Source: Cavia porcellus (Eukaryota; Chordata; Mammalia; Rodentia; Caviidae). Taken from it: a DNA stretch of 64,000 nt. Made by a program: the position numbers and the translations under genes. The stretch is taken from the NCBI RefSeq assembly GCF_034190915.1, contig NW_026947496.1, forward strand, positions 25,700,001-25,764,000, written 5' to 3'. Shown here piece after piece: positions 10,060 through 22,200 of the stretch. The notes under the pieces are model-generated. The model was given only the letters and a program-made list of their open reading frames with translations, was not told the DNA's origin and did not search any database. The stretch's first letter is position 1; each line of letters starts with the position of its first letter.

Positions 10060-12660
10060 TTATTATGTCTTCCTGGTGGATTGGTCTTTTTGTCTTGATG
10101 GTCTTTTTTTTTTTTTTCAAGAATTTAACAGTGGTTGTTATATTGCATAGTGTTATCTTCAAAATAGTTGCTCAGGTTACCTGATACAGGCATGAAAAAT
10201 TAATCAAACGATATAATTTCCTCTTGAGCAGTTTCTTTCCCTTTTACTATATCTTTCTTATCTCTAACAATTTTCTTTTGAAGTCTTTATTATCAGATAT
10301 CAATACGGCTACTCTTGCTTTTTGCAAAAATTAGTTAAAAATTAATGAATGCATTATGTATCTTTCACCATACTTTTACTGTTATTATATTTGAAGCATT
10401 TTTCAACCAGCATTTGGCTGCCTGTTGGTTTTCAACTTACTTGCCAATCTCTGCTACTTGATTAAAATTTTTAGAACATTTACATTTCAGGCAATGAATA
10501 ATATAGGTTAATGCTTAAGTTTGTCATTTTACTATTTTCTGCTGTACTGGTTGTTTGTTTTTCTTTCTTCCTGGTTACTTGAATTCTTTTAAATCTTTCT
10601 ATCTTAAGATATATAGTGCTGTGAGTCTTTATTCTCTTGGTACAGCATTCATGTATGACTCATTACAGCCTATTGCTATCAATAAATTACTACCTTTAGT
10701 GAAGTGTGCTGTACTTATTATCACTTGGGGCTCTTTACTTTCATATTTAGAAATATAACTTCTGTGAGTGTCTTATCTCATTCTAATTCTATTGTAATCA
10801 TTGAATATGTTTATATAATTTATGAATAATCATAACTATTATATAAACTCATGAGTCTGCTCTTTTTATTTTTATTATTTTACTCTTGATGATGCTACAA
10901 TTTTCTTTTCCAATTTCTTCTTTTCTGTTTGAATAATTTCTTTGAGCAATCTTTCAGAGTGGATCTACTAGTAACACATTCTTTTAGTCTTTCCTCCATG
11001 AGAGAGTGCTTTTATTCCATTTTCACTCCAAAAAGATAGTTTAATTAGGTATACAATTCATGATAGACATTTTCTTTTAGTACTTACTACTTTCTTATAG
11101 TTGCCATGGTTTCAGAAGAGGAAACTTCTAATATTTGAATTTGGATTTTTGGCTGGTTTCCAGATATTTTCCTTTGGCTTTTATTATTCAAATTTAATTA
11201 CCTTGTGTCTTGGTGTAGATTTCTCTGCTTTTAACTACTTGGGATTGCTAAGCTTTTGAATCTCTAAGACCCCACCCCTTCACACACAATTTTAGGAAAT
11301 TTTCAGGTGGTTTTTTTTTTTTTTTTGAGAAGTTTTCCAGTCTATTTTTTCCCCCTCTTTTCTTCGTGGTCTAAGATACAATTGTATTTGGTTGTTCTTT
11401 CCTTAGCTCCCTGAAACTGCTCTCAATTTTTCAGTCTATGATCTCAGTTGTTCAGATTAAATGGATTATACTGAATTGTTCTGAAGGTTATTGATTCTAA
11501 ATTCCATCATCTGTGCTAGACTCTTATACAAAGTATATAAAAATACAAAAAAAAGTATAATTCTTTTTTGTCATATTTTAAATTTATAGTTTCTATTTGT
11601 TTCTTTAAACATGTTTTTACTCCAATGTGATATTTTTTGTTTCAAGATGTGTATAATTCATAGTGAAGTGTTTTTATAATGACGTCTTTAAAATCCTTGG
11701 CAGATAATTATTACATCTGATTAAGTTTGATGTTGACATCAGCTGATTTATCTTTCCTTGTTCAAGTTTTAGTGTTTTTTGACTCTTGGTATGATGAGTC
11801 ATTTTTAATTGTTGCCTGGATATTTTATCTGATCTTAGAAGGCCCTGGGATCATATTCTCATTTTAAAATTTCTATTTATAATTAGCATGCCATTTCTGG
11901 CCTACTTTCTAAAGCTATGCTTCCAAGGAGAGCTTAATTTTCCAACTCATCGACATGATATCTTGGCCTGGTTGATTTCGATGATGCTGTCTGGGTTCCA
12001 CTTGTGTCTGCTGTTGTCTCCTGAGGGAGTACATGAGGCTTCCCTGGTCACACTGTGGCATGATGTCCCTGGGGTTCCCTCTCACCCGCTCTGCTGCAGG
12101 ATCTCTGGGATACTTGGGCCTTAAGGCACAAAGGGATTCTATAGGCACTGCTCTCTTCTGTTGCTAGATCAGTTGATTTTCTCAATATGAAAGAGAGATA
12201 GTGTAGGCTTCCCTGGCCAGACCCTGGTTCTGACAGGAGTTTCTGCTCTTTTGGGGCAGGGTTTGGTGAGCTAGGATCCTTGCTATGTGGAGCTCCATGG
12301 AAGACAGGCCTGTCAGTGTGGTTTCTATGCAAGCAGTGTTTGACAGCCATGGTGCCTGTCCTTTTTAAGGGGAGAACTTCTTTCCATTCTTCTCCTTCCA
12401 AACCTGGGCTGAATCCAGGTTGCTGTCCAATGTCACACTACGGGAAATGCTGGGCTGGGGTTATTTTTTCTGTTAGGTGTTGCTGTATTGCTCTTGCAGC
12501 TCTTCAATATCAAACCAATTCACCTTTCATTAGCAATCAAAGATCTTCTAGAGTTGTATTGCTGCCTTCAGTTGTAAGAGTGGGCCAAGGAGGTAGGCCC
12601 AGGCTTCTTGTGTGCACTAGAAGTCCAAGGTCCATTTTAAGCCTGGGGAAGACATTTTAA

Positions 12661-14050
12661 TGGATAAAGATATGGAAGACAATAAAAAAGATCTCCCAGC
12701 ACGCAGGAAGGTGAAGTTGTAGAGCTCTCCTTCTTTGGGACTCATGCCAACTTGAGAAAGCACTGTACATAAAATGAATATTCACCTCTAAAAGAATATG
12801 CTTTTGGTTTCTTCCAAATGTATTTTCTTTTTCTTCATTAATTCTCTATATGAATAGATATATGTAATGATAACCACACTAAAACTTAATTAGTTTTGTA
12901 GGTCATTGCTTTGCTTTCAATATGGCTTGAAATTTAAACTCTCAAAGAAAAATAAACTATTATAAATTTGGGTTGTTATTTAGCAGTTGATGAGTTGTTG
13001 ATAGGGACAGTAAAATTCACTGAGCTTACAAAATTTTATATATTCATATAAAGAGAGATAAATATAATTTTATTCCCAGCTGCTTGTGGTATTATAAGAT
13101 AACCAATTTAAATTGCTTGTATAAAAACATTTTATTTTGATACATAACTGTGTTTCAAGTATATGTATGCGGACAAGAATACATTAGTGCAAAAACCCCA
13201 AAAAGTGAATTTTCCTCATTTCTTTGGGAAGAAACTTCCAGAAGTGTCATATATCACCTTTATTTTAATGTATTTTATATTTTTGTGAATTCTAAAACCG
13301 TCAGTTTAGTAACAATATATATATATGAAATTTTAAAGTTATATAATTCGGGGCACTGATAGAGTTTGGTAGATTCAAAATAACTGGAAAGTAAGTTGCT
13401 TTAGACAACAGGAAATTTTCAAAATTCACTGCATCAAAAGGCATTTAGCTTGGGAGAGATTACCATAAAAGAGCTGCTAAAATCATACGGTACAACTAGA
13501 AACTGGCCAAATGTTCAGAATATTCCCATTTGAAAAACATTCAGCAATTTTGGTGTCTCAGAGGAAGAAATATTTTTGAAATTTTGTGAAAGAGAAAGAA
13601 ATCTAACTGCATCATCCAAACTTGGATCTGGGATCCAGGAAAGCATATATTTGCATGATTTAACAGAAGAAAGCCAGGTGCTACTGCCCTAGTGAATTCT
13701 AATTTTTGTTTTAAGATATTTCCCTCTCTCCACTGGTACTTCCCAAACCTCTTACTCTACTGTAATGTTCTTTTTTCTATGGCACAGATTACCTGCTAAC
13801 ATACTGTGGAGTGTCCTTGTGTTTGTGTTTATTATGCATTGGCTGTCTTTATCCAGCTAGAATGTGAGTTCCATGCCATCAGGTGTATTTGTCATCTTTG
13901 CTCATTGATCTAAACAGTGACTACAACAGTGCCTAACTAAACAGATGATGAACTACTACTATTAGCTACATGGCTGGTAGCAGAGATTAGGGCTGACCTA
14001 AACATTTTGAGATTTAGCGATTTTTAAAATTAGCTATGGTTAAACTGTTC
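12661..14050. other. Intergenic, nothing recognised
   Basis: AT-rich sequence with a short TA run near 13317-13326. No exon, SINE or LTR that I can name. Confidence 0.5.
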
Positions 14051-14054
14051 CTCA

Positions 14055-14450
14055 GTATCTTAGTTACTTTTCTCATTGTTAAAAGTTAAAAGAAAAAAAA
14101 AGTTATTTGACTCACAAGTTGTAGGGATTTCATTCCATAGTTGACTGCTCCAAGGTAGGGTGGCATGAAAGAGGGCGGTGCAGAGGAGAAATAGTCCACA
14201 GCAAGCAGGCAGAGGAGAGCACGTTTACCCCTTTTCTGTACATGTGTATGCAGGTAACCCATCTTAGGTGGGTATAGCACTCATGTCTTTAATTATAGCC
14301 AGAAATATGCAAAACCGACCATGGGCTAATTTAATAATCATAGAACCTTGGTCCCAGCACCACATACTCTAGATCCACCTCTGCAAAGCTCTACTTATGA
14401 CTATATGAGACTTTAGGGTGACACCTAGACAGAAACCAAACCACTAAGCT
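14055..14450 (-). mobile_element. MaLR (ORR1/MT-like) LTR, antisense
   Basis: The plus strand shows 'tatcttagttacttttctc', 'gttatttgactcacaagtt', a middle containing 'taacccatcttaggtggg' and an end 'gactttagggtgacacctag' then 'gaaaccaaaccac'. This is the antisense pattern shared with 8762-9135. No internal region is attached. Confidence 0.6.
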
Positions 14451-14989
14451 AGTAGTATTAATGTTCAGACATTTTGTTTTCTGTTTCTTTGTATAAACAC
14501 AAACTATATTTAGAAGTAAGTTTTGACTTCATATATTAACTAGAATATAGTTTTGTAAAACAATACTGATTTGCTATTTTTGTAGACAATGTATGATTCT
14601 TTTAACTTAGTACATTTAAGTGAGATTGGTGGTTCTGTTTTAGGATCAAGAATTGATTTTTAAACAGATGAGCTGAATGAGACTATCAGCAGCAATTCAT
14701 GTGAAACCACCATTGGAAGCCGGTTGTGATTAGGCTCACCTAGTTTGGGCCTGGCACAGAAATATGAGTCTGTTTGTAAACCATGTATCATTTTTTCTGC
14801 TGTTTCATACATTAGTCTTTAAGTGTCTTTCATTGCTTTATTTGTCTTTCCTGTCTTTACTAGGGCTTTAAAACAGGTTATGATCAACGCAGAAGATTTC
14901 TTAGTGGCATAGGAGTACTTGGCTACCTAGTGGAGATTTTGAAAAGTTGTTGTTGAAGGTAGAAAGCTTTTCCATTTCCAGAATACTTA

Positions 14990-15125
14990 TATTATTTTTG
15001 TATTTTTATTGGTATATACTTGTAGCACATAATGATTACATTCATCTTGGAGAGCTGGTACATGAAACATATTTAATTCTTTTTACTTTCCCTTCTCTTC
15101 CCTTTCCTCATCCATCACTCTAATG
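14990..15125 (-). mobile_element. L1 3'-UTR fragment, antisense
   Basis: 'tttttattggtatatact' followed by 'cacataatgattacattc' and a pyrimidine-rich block 'cccttctcttccctttcctc' resembles the pyrimidine-rich part of the L1 3' ends at 43150-43260 and 61100-61210. Confidence 0.4.
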
Positions 15126-15242
15126 CTTGGTCTTCTATCCAGAAATAGATTCATAAAGCTATTTAATCAGTGATTCGTTGACCATTTGATGAGAGTAAGA
15201 CATGACGAGACATTAGCCAGAGGGGGATTTAGAAGAACATTG

Positions 15243-15420
15243 TGTTGGTATGCTTTGTGTCACTGTGACAAAACAGTGAGATAATCAGTTTAAGAAGGGA
15301 AAATTTATACTGGCTCATAGTTTCAGTCCGTGGTGGCTTGGTTCTGTTGCTTTGGATTCTCTTAAGAGTGTCATAATAATATTTCAACTTGTTTTTGGAG
15401 CCAGCCTCACAAACCTCCAA
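15243..15420 (-). mobile_element. Partial MaLR-like LTR, antisense
   Basis: 'gcgtcactgtgacaaaac'-like start (here 'tgtgtcactgtgacaaaac'), then 'gagataatcagtttaag', 'atttatactggctcatag' and 'tttcagtccgtggtggc'. Only about the outer half of the LTR is present. Confidence 0.55.
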
Positions 15421-15424
15421 GTTA

Positions 15425-16017
15425 GATTAATATTTTTAGTTTCCAGTTCTAGACATAATGCTCTTCTGCTAAAACATTTTACTTTTTCTTGCCTTGTAGA
15501 ATAAGTATAAACTCTCCAAATTGATATGTTATTCTTTATGGTGAGAAACAATACATATCAGGGTTTCCTACATTATTTCCCTATAGTAATATGTGTAGCA
15601 TACAATAATGTGATATTCACATTTGTCTAAAAATGAGAGGTTTTATGGTTAGTCCATACTTGATTATTTACTGCTACGTTTGTAATACTACATGTATCAC
15701 TCTCTCAGTTTCTTTTGCTCAAGGTATAGAATATACCTATACTATGAAATGTTTCTAAATTAACCAGAAGATTATTGTCTTCATACTTTTCTCTATCATA
15801 TTCCATCAAACTTTTAAAACTCCATCACAAAGACACTACAATCATGCTATTCTGGAAAAACTTCCTTGCGCTCACATTGTGTGTCTCCTAGCTGTCCTCT
15901 GAGTCACTTTGGTACTTTATTTAGCATCACCTATTATACTGACCTTTTCTTCCAGGTAAATATAGTGATTTGCATATTTATGTGTCCTCTCTCACAACCT
16001 TAGAACAAACTCCTGGG

Positions 16018-16076
<59 letters not shown>

Positions 16077-18150
16077 GCTTTTCTGTCTCTCTTAGTCTTT
16101 GTAGTGTCTATGGCATATAAATTCCTAATCTATGAGGTTAGTGAATTTCTGGGGTTGGCTTGACACCAGGGCTGTCATTCTTTCTTTAGTAGGACCATCT
16201 ATTCAAATGTAACTTTACATGCAAGAGGAAACAATTGGAGTCACTGTGGTTGGAAAATTAGTAATCGTTATATTCTCAAGTACCTTCTTGCCTGCTACCC
16301 CTTGCTGATTCTACAGAACACCTAGGGCACTGTTCATTCTTGTTTGAAAACTGCAGCATTCAGTTTATATGTCACAGTCAAGGAGAGGTCTTTTATTATC
16401 ACCCCCTTTGGTGGTATACCAGAAGTCTTAAATTTATGTTTGGAATAAATACTTTATAAGAGCAGAATACATGGAGTTACAGGTGGAATAATGGTGAACT
16501 TATATTTCACTCAATTGCATTGTCATTTATTGCCAAATTTCACCCCCGATAAATACCATCCTCTCTGTTGGAAATATCTAGAAGCTGACAGAAAGAAAGT
16601 TAAATGGGAAACATAATAGCATTAGATGTTTCAACAATAAATAACCCAGAAATAAAGCACATATATATTTACTCCTACTTGTCTGCCTTTTAAAAGAAAA
16701 AAGTTGCATTATGAGAGGGAGAGAGAGCGAGCTGACATTTTACAGACATTCAAGAGCAAGGAAAGGGGTAAATGGTTTGTTTTGGGGCAGAGGATTCTGT
16801 TGTGTTCTGAAAGGTTTGGGTCATCATAGAGGCAGAGAAAATTCAGATAAAATAACTCTACAAGGGAAGAGATGGGTTTTTCTGAGAAATTTCCTGTATG
16901 TATGGGATTTCTTTTTTCTTTTAGCATATGAAAAAGAGTTTAAAAACTGCCTTGAATTTTGATGTACAGGAAAGCTAAATTCTCCTTATCTCTAGAGGCA
17001 TAGAAGCTCAATGTTTAAGGACAAAGTATATTCTTAACACAAATGAAAATCTCAGGAAGGAAAGAGAGAATAAAAAAGAGAATGAAAAGAAAGCAGGATG
17101 ATATTTGAATTTAGGGAATTCTTACTAAGGCAGATTTAGGTCCCACCCTGCAGTGCAGCATTCTGACAGCGTCTTACTCTTCAGAACACTCCTTTCAATC
17201 ATTTTTTCTTTCTATCATTTCCTTTTCCTTCCTTCCTTCCTTTCATCTGTCCTTTATTCCTTCCCTCTATGTATATCTGCCTTTTGCTTTGTCCCACTTT
17301 CCTCTTTTTATTTCTTGCCATTTAGGGTGATACATGGAATGTTTCCCATTGTCTGTTGTCTGCAATTCTGAGAAAACCGTAACACTGATGCAAAAAGTTT
17401 ATCAAATCCTCTACCTTCTAAGGAGGACTGGCGTGAAGGAGTCCTCATTTTAGGTTTTTTACGGCAAGCTGAGCTATGCTTATCCAATTGCTTCTGTCCA
17501 GGCCTAATAAGTAGACAATTAGACATTTTGGGGACAGGGTTATAGTTCAGTCACCTAGTGGAAGTTAATACTCTAAGTAACTGCTGATAGAGATGATTAC
17601 TCATTGTGTTTGAAAGAAGGGAAGAATTCCTCAGGTGAATGACTGCCAATGAATCCAACTTTCTGATTCATTCTCTGTCTGTGAACAACATCTCTCTAAA
17701 GGAGAATTGGTAAAGACCCCAGGAAGGGGGCAGTGTGTGTGTGGTTAGTGACACTCCACTGCTCTGAGAGGTCATGATGCATGAGTTTCCTGTGGGTTCA
17801 GGGGCAGCTGGCTGACTTTGAGCCATTTTTTAATTCAGCAAGTTGCCTTTAGAGTAAGGAAACCAACCAATGGAAGGAATATTGCAGGTGGCAGAGCTGT
17901 GGCATGGATAGGAGGTCAAGCCAGAGTATTTCTCTGATGAAGACACGCTACAATGAGGTGTCCCCACTGTTGGTGTCCTGGAGAATCTCAAGCATGCTCC
18001 TTAACAGAGATATCCGCCACTTAGAGGGAGTTCATAGTGAGTCTCTGTTAGCAACGGGAAGGTTATGATAGCACTTCCTACTCTAAGAATGTCAAGGTTA
18101 TCCTATCCTCTGTCCCATTCCAATCTGTCAGATAGATGGAGATCTAGCAA
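15425..18150. other. Intergenic downstream of PRL, one CT microsatellite
   Basis: AT-rich DNA between the LTR fragment and the SINE 3' of PRL. Open frames such as 16711-16962 and 17153-17371 have no recognisable content. The CT run at 16021-16068 is listed separately. Confidence 0.5.
16021..16068 (+). repeat. (CT)n microsatellite
   Basis: An uninterrupted CT dinucleotide run of about 48 bases, followed by an imperfect 'gtctctctgc' tail. Confidence 0.97.
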
Positions 18151-18290
18151 GAGTAGGGAAGGAGGACTGGGGATTTAGCTCAGCGGCATAAGCGCCTGTC
18201 TTGCAAGCAGGCAGTCGTGAGTTCGATCCCCGGTACCGATAAAAAGGAAAAAAAAAAGACAAAAAAAAAAAAAAAAAGAGTAGGGAAGGA
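18149..18290 (+). mobile_element. Young ID-type SINE with perfect 15-bp target-site duplication
   Basis: The body starts at about 18164 with GGACTGGGGATTTAGCTC. It carries an A-box-like TAGCTCAGCGGC, an anticodon-arm-like palindrome around CTTGCAAG and a B box GTTCGATCCCC, and ends in two A-rich runs. Identical 15-bp flanks AAGAGTAGGGAAGGA lie at 18149-18163 and 18276-18290. This is a tRNA-derived retroposon, not a tRNA gene. It is inserted about 0.6 kb beyond the PRL poly(A) site, opposite to PRL transcription. The perfect duplication indicates a recent insertion. Confidence 0.95.
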
Positions 18291-18904
18291 ACATTCTAGA
18301 AACTGATGACACCTATTTTATCTGTTATGTACCTTGGGCCACCATAGAAGGAGAGGAAAGTATTAAATAATCAAAGACAATATGGTTTTGGAACTTGATT
18401 GACTGAACTTATAAAACCCAGAGTGACTAGAACTTATGGCGTATTCCCAGGATGATGCTAAGGAGATGGGAATGCACTGGAGCATGGTTAAAGACAGCTG
18501 TTAGAGAAATCTAAAGCCATTTCATGTTTGTGTGTTTAGACTGCTCAGTAATCTCATGCTATTTGGGGTACTGCCGTTGGAATAGAACTTATATTGTCTG
18601 TCAAAACATTGTGAAAGTTAGCACACAGAATTGTGGCTGGTTTTCATAAAGAGTTCTGAAAATTCACTCTTCTTTATAGCATGGTTAGAATGATTAATCT
18701 AGTACTTTCTGATAACTTGACCCATGTTAATTTACCATGATTCTAAAGTTGTTCGTTGTCTTTTTTGCAAGGGTGGTTGTGTTATTTGTGACAAATTTCG
18801 ATACAAATTTCTCAAACGTGGTGGTGGATTTTCTTCGGCCTTTCTGTTAAGTGAACAAAGAAACTTGACAAATTGACTTAAGATTTTGACAATGCTACAG
18901 AGTT

Positions 18905-18910
18905 TTTATT
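18905..18910 (-). terminator. PRL: PRL poly(A) signal AATAAA
   Basis: TTTATT on the plus strand is AATAAA on the minus strand. It lies about 115 bases past the stop codon of the last PRL exon, a spacing consistent with the short 3' UTR of mammalian prolactin. Cleavage would fall near 18880-18895. Confidence 0.8.
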
Positions 18911-19025
18911 CTTTTTAAAAGAAGGATCGCTTTATACCCTTACACCCAAGCATGCATTAAAATGCCATAAAACTAGAAGAAGCTTTCCAAGGCTGGAGGA
19001 ATAGATGTAATGGATACAGGCTTAG

Positions 19026-19217
19026 TTAGCAGCTGCCATCATAGGCGATTTGGCATTTCAGGAACTTGAGATAATTGTCGACCTTATGTGTATCCCTGCG
19101 CAGGCAGCGGAACTCATTATGATAAGCAAACAGGCGCGATTCTAAATCATTTGACTGCAAGGATGGAAGTCCCAGCCAGACAGAGTAGTCGCCATTGTCT
19201 ATGATTTCTGGATCAAC
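19026..19217 (-). CDS. PRL: PRL exon 5 (C-terminus and stop)
   Basis: The acceptor TTGTTGACTAG is followed by GTT GAT CCA GAA (VDPE). 63 codons are followed by TAA at 19026-19028. Motifs are VWLGLPSLQ (human VWSGLPSLQ), [13 protein letters not shown] (human CLRRDSHKIDNYL) and a final Cys pair, KC with seven residues before the terminal C. Helix 4 and both C-terminal disulfide cysteines are intact. The stretch between GLPSLQ and CLRRD is unusually changed. Confidence 0.97.
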   Translation of the reverse strand, partial: VDPEIIDNGDYSVWLGLPSLQSNDLESRLFAYHNEFRCLRRDTHKVDNYLKFLKCQIAYDGSC

Positions 19218-22200
19218 CTAGTCAACAAAAAGACAGTCACTTATTATTCATGTTGCTTGTTTTTGTATTATTTGTATTTGTTTATCTTAGTTTTTTTCAA
19301 TTGTTCACTAAGATTTGAGGAAGAGATGGAAATATAAAACTTTAGCCAAAGTCATTAGTTTTCATGTATCCTTGCCAATGTATCATAACTCTATTAGTCA
19401 TCTAAAAGCTAGAAACAGGACACATGTATAATTTTTCTGATATGCAAGTGAAGTATGTTTCTGCAGGAGTACACAAGTGGAGAATCAGAAAATTGCTGCT
19501 TGAATATAGACGTTGCATTGAAGAAGCTGCAGTGGGAGGTTAGCTTCTGTTTTCTCATTAGGAGCTTTTACATTTCCTGAAACTTGTCCCTCACGGTCCC
19601 TTTGTGTTTTATTTCTAATATAGTTCACCAGTTATCTGGCTGTTGCTTTGAACTAAATCTATTCTCCATAAAACGTCAGTATCAAAAACTTTAGAGATGG
19701 CAAGAACTGCATTTGATGCTTTAAGGCTCAGAGAGTTCAGTCAGGACTGAAGATCAGGAGTCTCTCATTTGACCCAGGAAAAATTCTCTCCAGGTTACCA
19801 TGAGGAGCATCTGCTTTCCTTTGACACCCCAGAAATTGCTGGGGAAAGCACCTACGAGGGGGAGGGTTCAGGCAGCAGCCTCCCATGGTGAAGATCAGGG
19901 TAGGATTGGGGTGAGATTGATTTAGCAAAGTTCTGCACAGTTAGAAAGAGGTCCCCATGTACCTATGGGCCTCTGCAAGCTGGGTGTCCTGGTAACAATT
20001 GTGTCTCTATAGCAGCTGATTTCGAGAGCTACTATGTACAGATCTGCTATAATTGTAGATCTTCATCTGCTGAACTTGAATACTTGTTACCTTGCATTCA
20101 GCTTTTTGTTTATTTTATTTTTGGTACTTAAGGCTCTAAGACAAAATTTACTGTGTAAGATACTATGATATGAACAAAGATGAATGGGTAAGTTGTAGGA
20201 AAGAGGACCAGAAAACAAAGCATTATGCGTCAGAGTAGTGACCTTCGGAAGTCGGCTCCTGGTAATGAAGAAAATAACTTGAAAATTAAGGTGTTTATTT
20301 ATGTTCCTGGGTTAATATTTTCTTTGTGTTGAAGGTAGTCTTCTACCATGAAAATGACAAAAATGACACATGATAACATATATTTAGGATATAAAGAGAG
20401 AAATATAAAATTGCTTCTGTTATTATTTCTATAATCATATATTTTCCTTTAGATAATCCATTACTTCTCAGAACTTCAAAAGCTATTCTGCTGTTATCTC
20501 ACTAATGTTGAAATTGTTCTATCTGAATAGAGATACATATTGAAAATATTAATTCAATCTAGGTATGACAAACTATTTGGGAAGATTAAATATAATGATG
20601 CAAGTTTTGATTCAGAAACTCCAAGCAAAAGAAATTTAGGCTAGCTTTCTATACATTATAAAATGGGGAGCATTCCAGAAAAGGAAACTTCTTTTGTGAG
20701 CCTATAAAAGCTAGTGCTTTGGGACAGTATTGATGCTGTGGCCTGCTCAGTCTCCTTTAGATAAGGGTAGGATAGGATGTGAAGAACATATGACCTGATT
20801 TTGATTTTCTCCTTTCTCTCTCCCTACTCTTCTCTGATGAGAAGAGTTAAAGGAAAGAATCTGACCAGAATTTTGGTGCAGGTATCCGGAGATACATTTA
20901 AAGAATAGTTCACTTGCAAGTACTGATGTCGCATTGTCTTTCTTAGGGAAACACGTAACTATCTAGCCCCACGAAGCTAAACATTAGCCTAAACATTCCT
21001 GCAGTGAGGGATTTTGAAACATGTCCCACCATAGAAGGAAAAAACCATGGGAGACCCGGAAGTTGCTCACCAGCTTGCTTATCTTCTTTACGCCTTCTAG
21101 AAGTCGTTGGTTTTGTTCCTGAATCTCCATGGCTTTTGCTATGAGAGTATCCGGGGCTTTTGGCAGGTGATTTGCTTCTATGATAAGGTGGCTCAGTGGT
21201 TCAGTCCAGGAGCGCAGCAAGTGGATGACCAGGATGACAAAGTCTTTTTGCTAAACAGCCAGATTGCAGCAGTGATATTAAAATAATGAGAGACAGTTGG
21301 GTTAGTACATGCATCTCTGCTCAGAGGGGCTGAAATCAAATATTTCTTTGATATTCCTGTGTATATGTAAAATTCTTCAGTAGATGAGAGACCTCAGAAA
21401 GATGGAATTTAAGCCATTGGCCTACAGTTTGCTACAGTAAAATGAACACACAAAACTAATTGAAATAACCACTTCTTATAATGAGGGATCTAATCAATAG
21501 TATTCAATTTTGTTTTCCCTCTGAATTTCTATTTTTATTTAAAATCACGTTGAGATGGCTTATGCCAGGGAATCAAAGAGAAATGTAATATTGATAAAAA
21601 TTGGAGCTTGGAAAAATGATTAGGGTTTGATATGTAGACTTTGTTGTCAGAGCAGAAGCCAACGTTACATCTGGGAGAATGATGACGTACTATTGTGTAG
21701 GACATGCAGGGGGGTGACTTTCAGGTAAGACATAGGAGAGGGCAGAAGTGAGTAAAGAACAAAGCAGTCAGTATTAGAAGAAAAGCAGAGCAGGAGAGTC
21801 TTGAAGACTAGAATAGATGGCTAAAGAAGGCAGCGGTCAGCATTGCAAAAGGTTGCCAGCGCAGGAGCCAGGAAGCACCTGTAATAAATAAAATTCTATC
21901 TACACTTCTTACATATATACATGAATGTCTCTTTAACCCAGTTTGGTTCAAACTTTCCTACCTAGGAAATAGGAATTTCCTATTCCTACGTATAATATAC
22001 ACAATCCTAAGTACAAGGCATGGGCTGCAGTGATGTATGCACGGATAATTTATGGATCTAGTGCAACCTGTATTTAGCGTTTTGATTTTGTGTACAGTTT
22101 ATCAACACATTAATGTAGTTTTCTCTGTTGGCTTACTCTTCCACCATGTCTCCCCCTGTGATGCGACTGCTATGGCCACCCATCAGAGTGCCTTCTACAA

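Larger units (their letters stand above)
7150..12660 (-). mobile_element. Old L1, antisense, broken by later insertions
   Basis: Separate blocks read in the order expected for one antisense L1. 7150-7630 has the 'cattgatttttttcc' region. 8570-8760 has 'acatgttccatgtgcactt'. 9125-9320 has 'gcttcatgtattttgaggc'. It resumes at about 10060 with 'ttatgtcttcctggtggatt', then 'atcagatatcaatacggct' and more L1-like antisense sequence to about 11880. The stretch 11880-12660 is less certain. Three blocks interrupt it: 7640-8560 (inverted-repeat region), 8762-9135 (LTR) and 9321-10059 (younger L1 3' end). No open ORF2 remains. Confidence 0.6.

Noticed and set aside
18169..18240. Possible tRNA gene (A box, B box, cloverleaf-like anticodon arm)
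   Set aside because: It has an A-rich tail and perfect 15-bp flanking duplications, and several similar copies occur in the window. It is a SINE.
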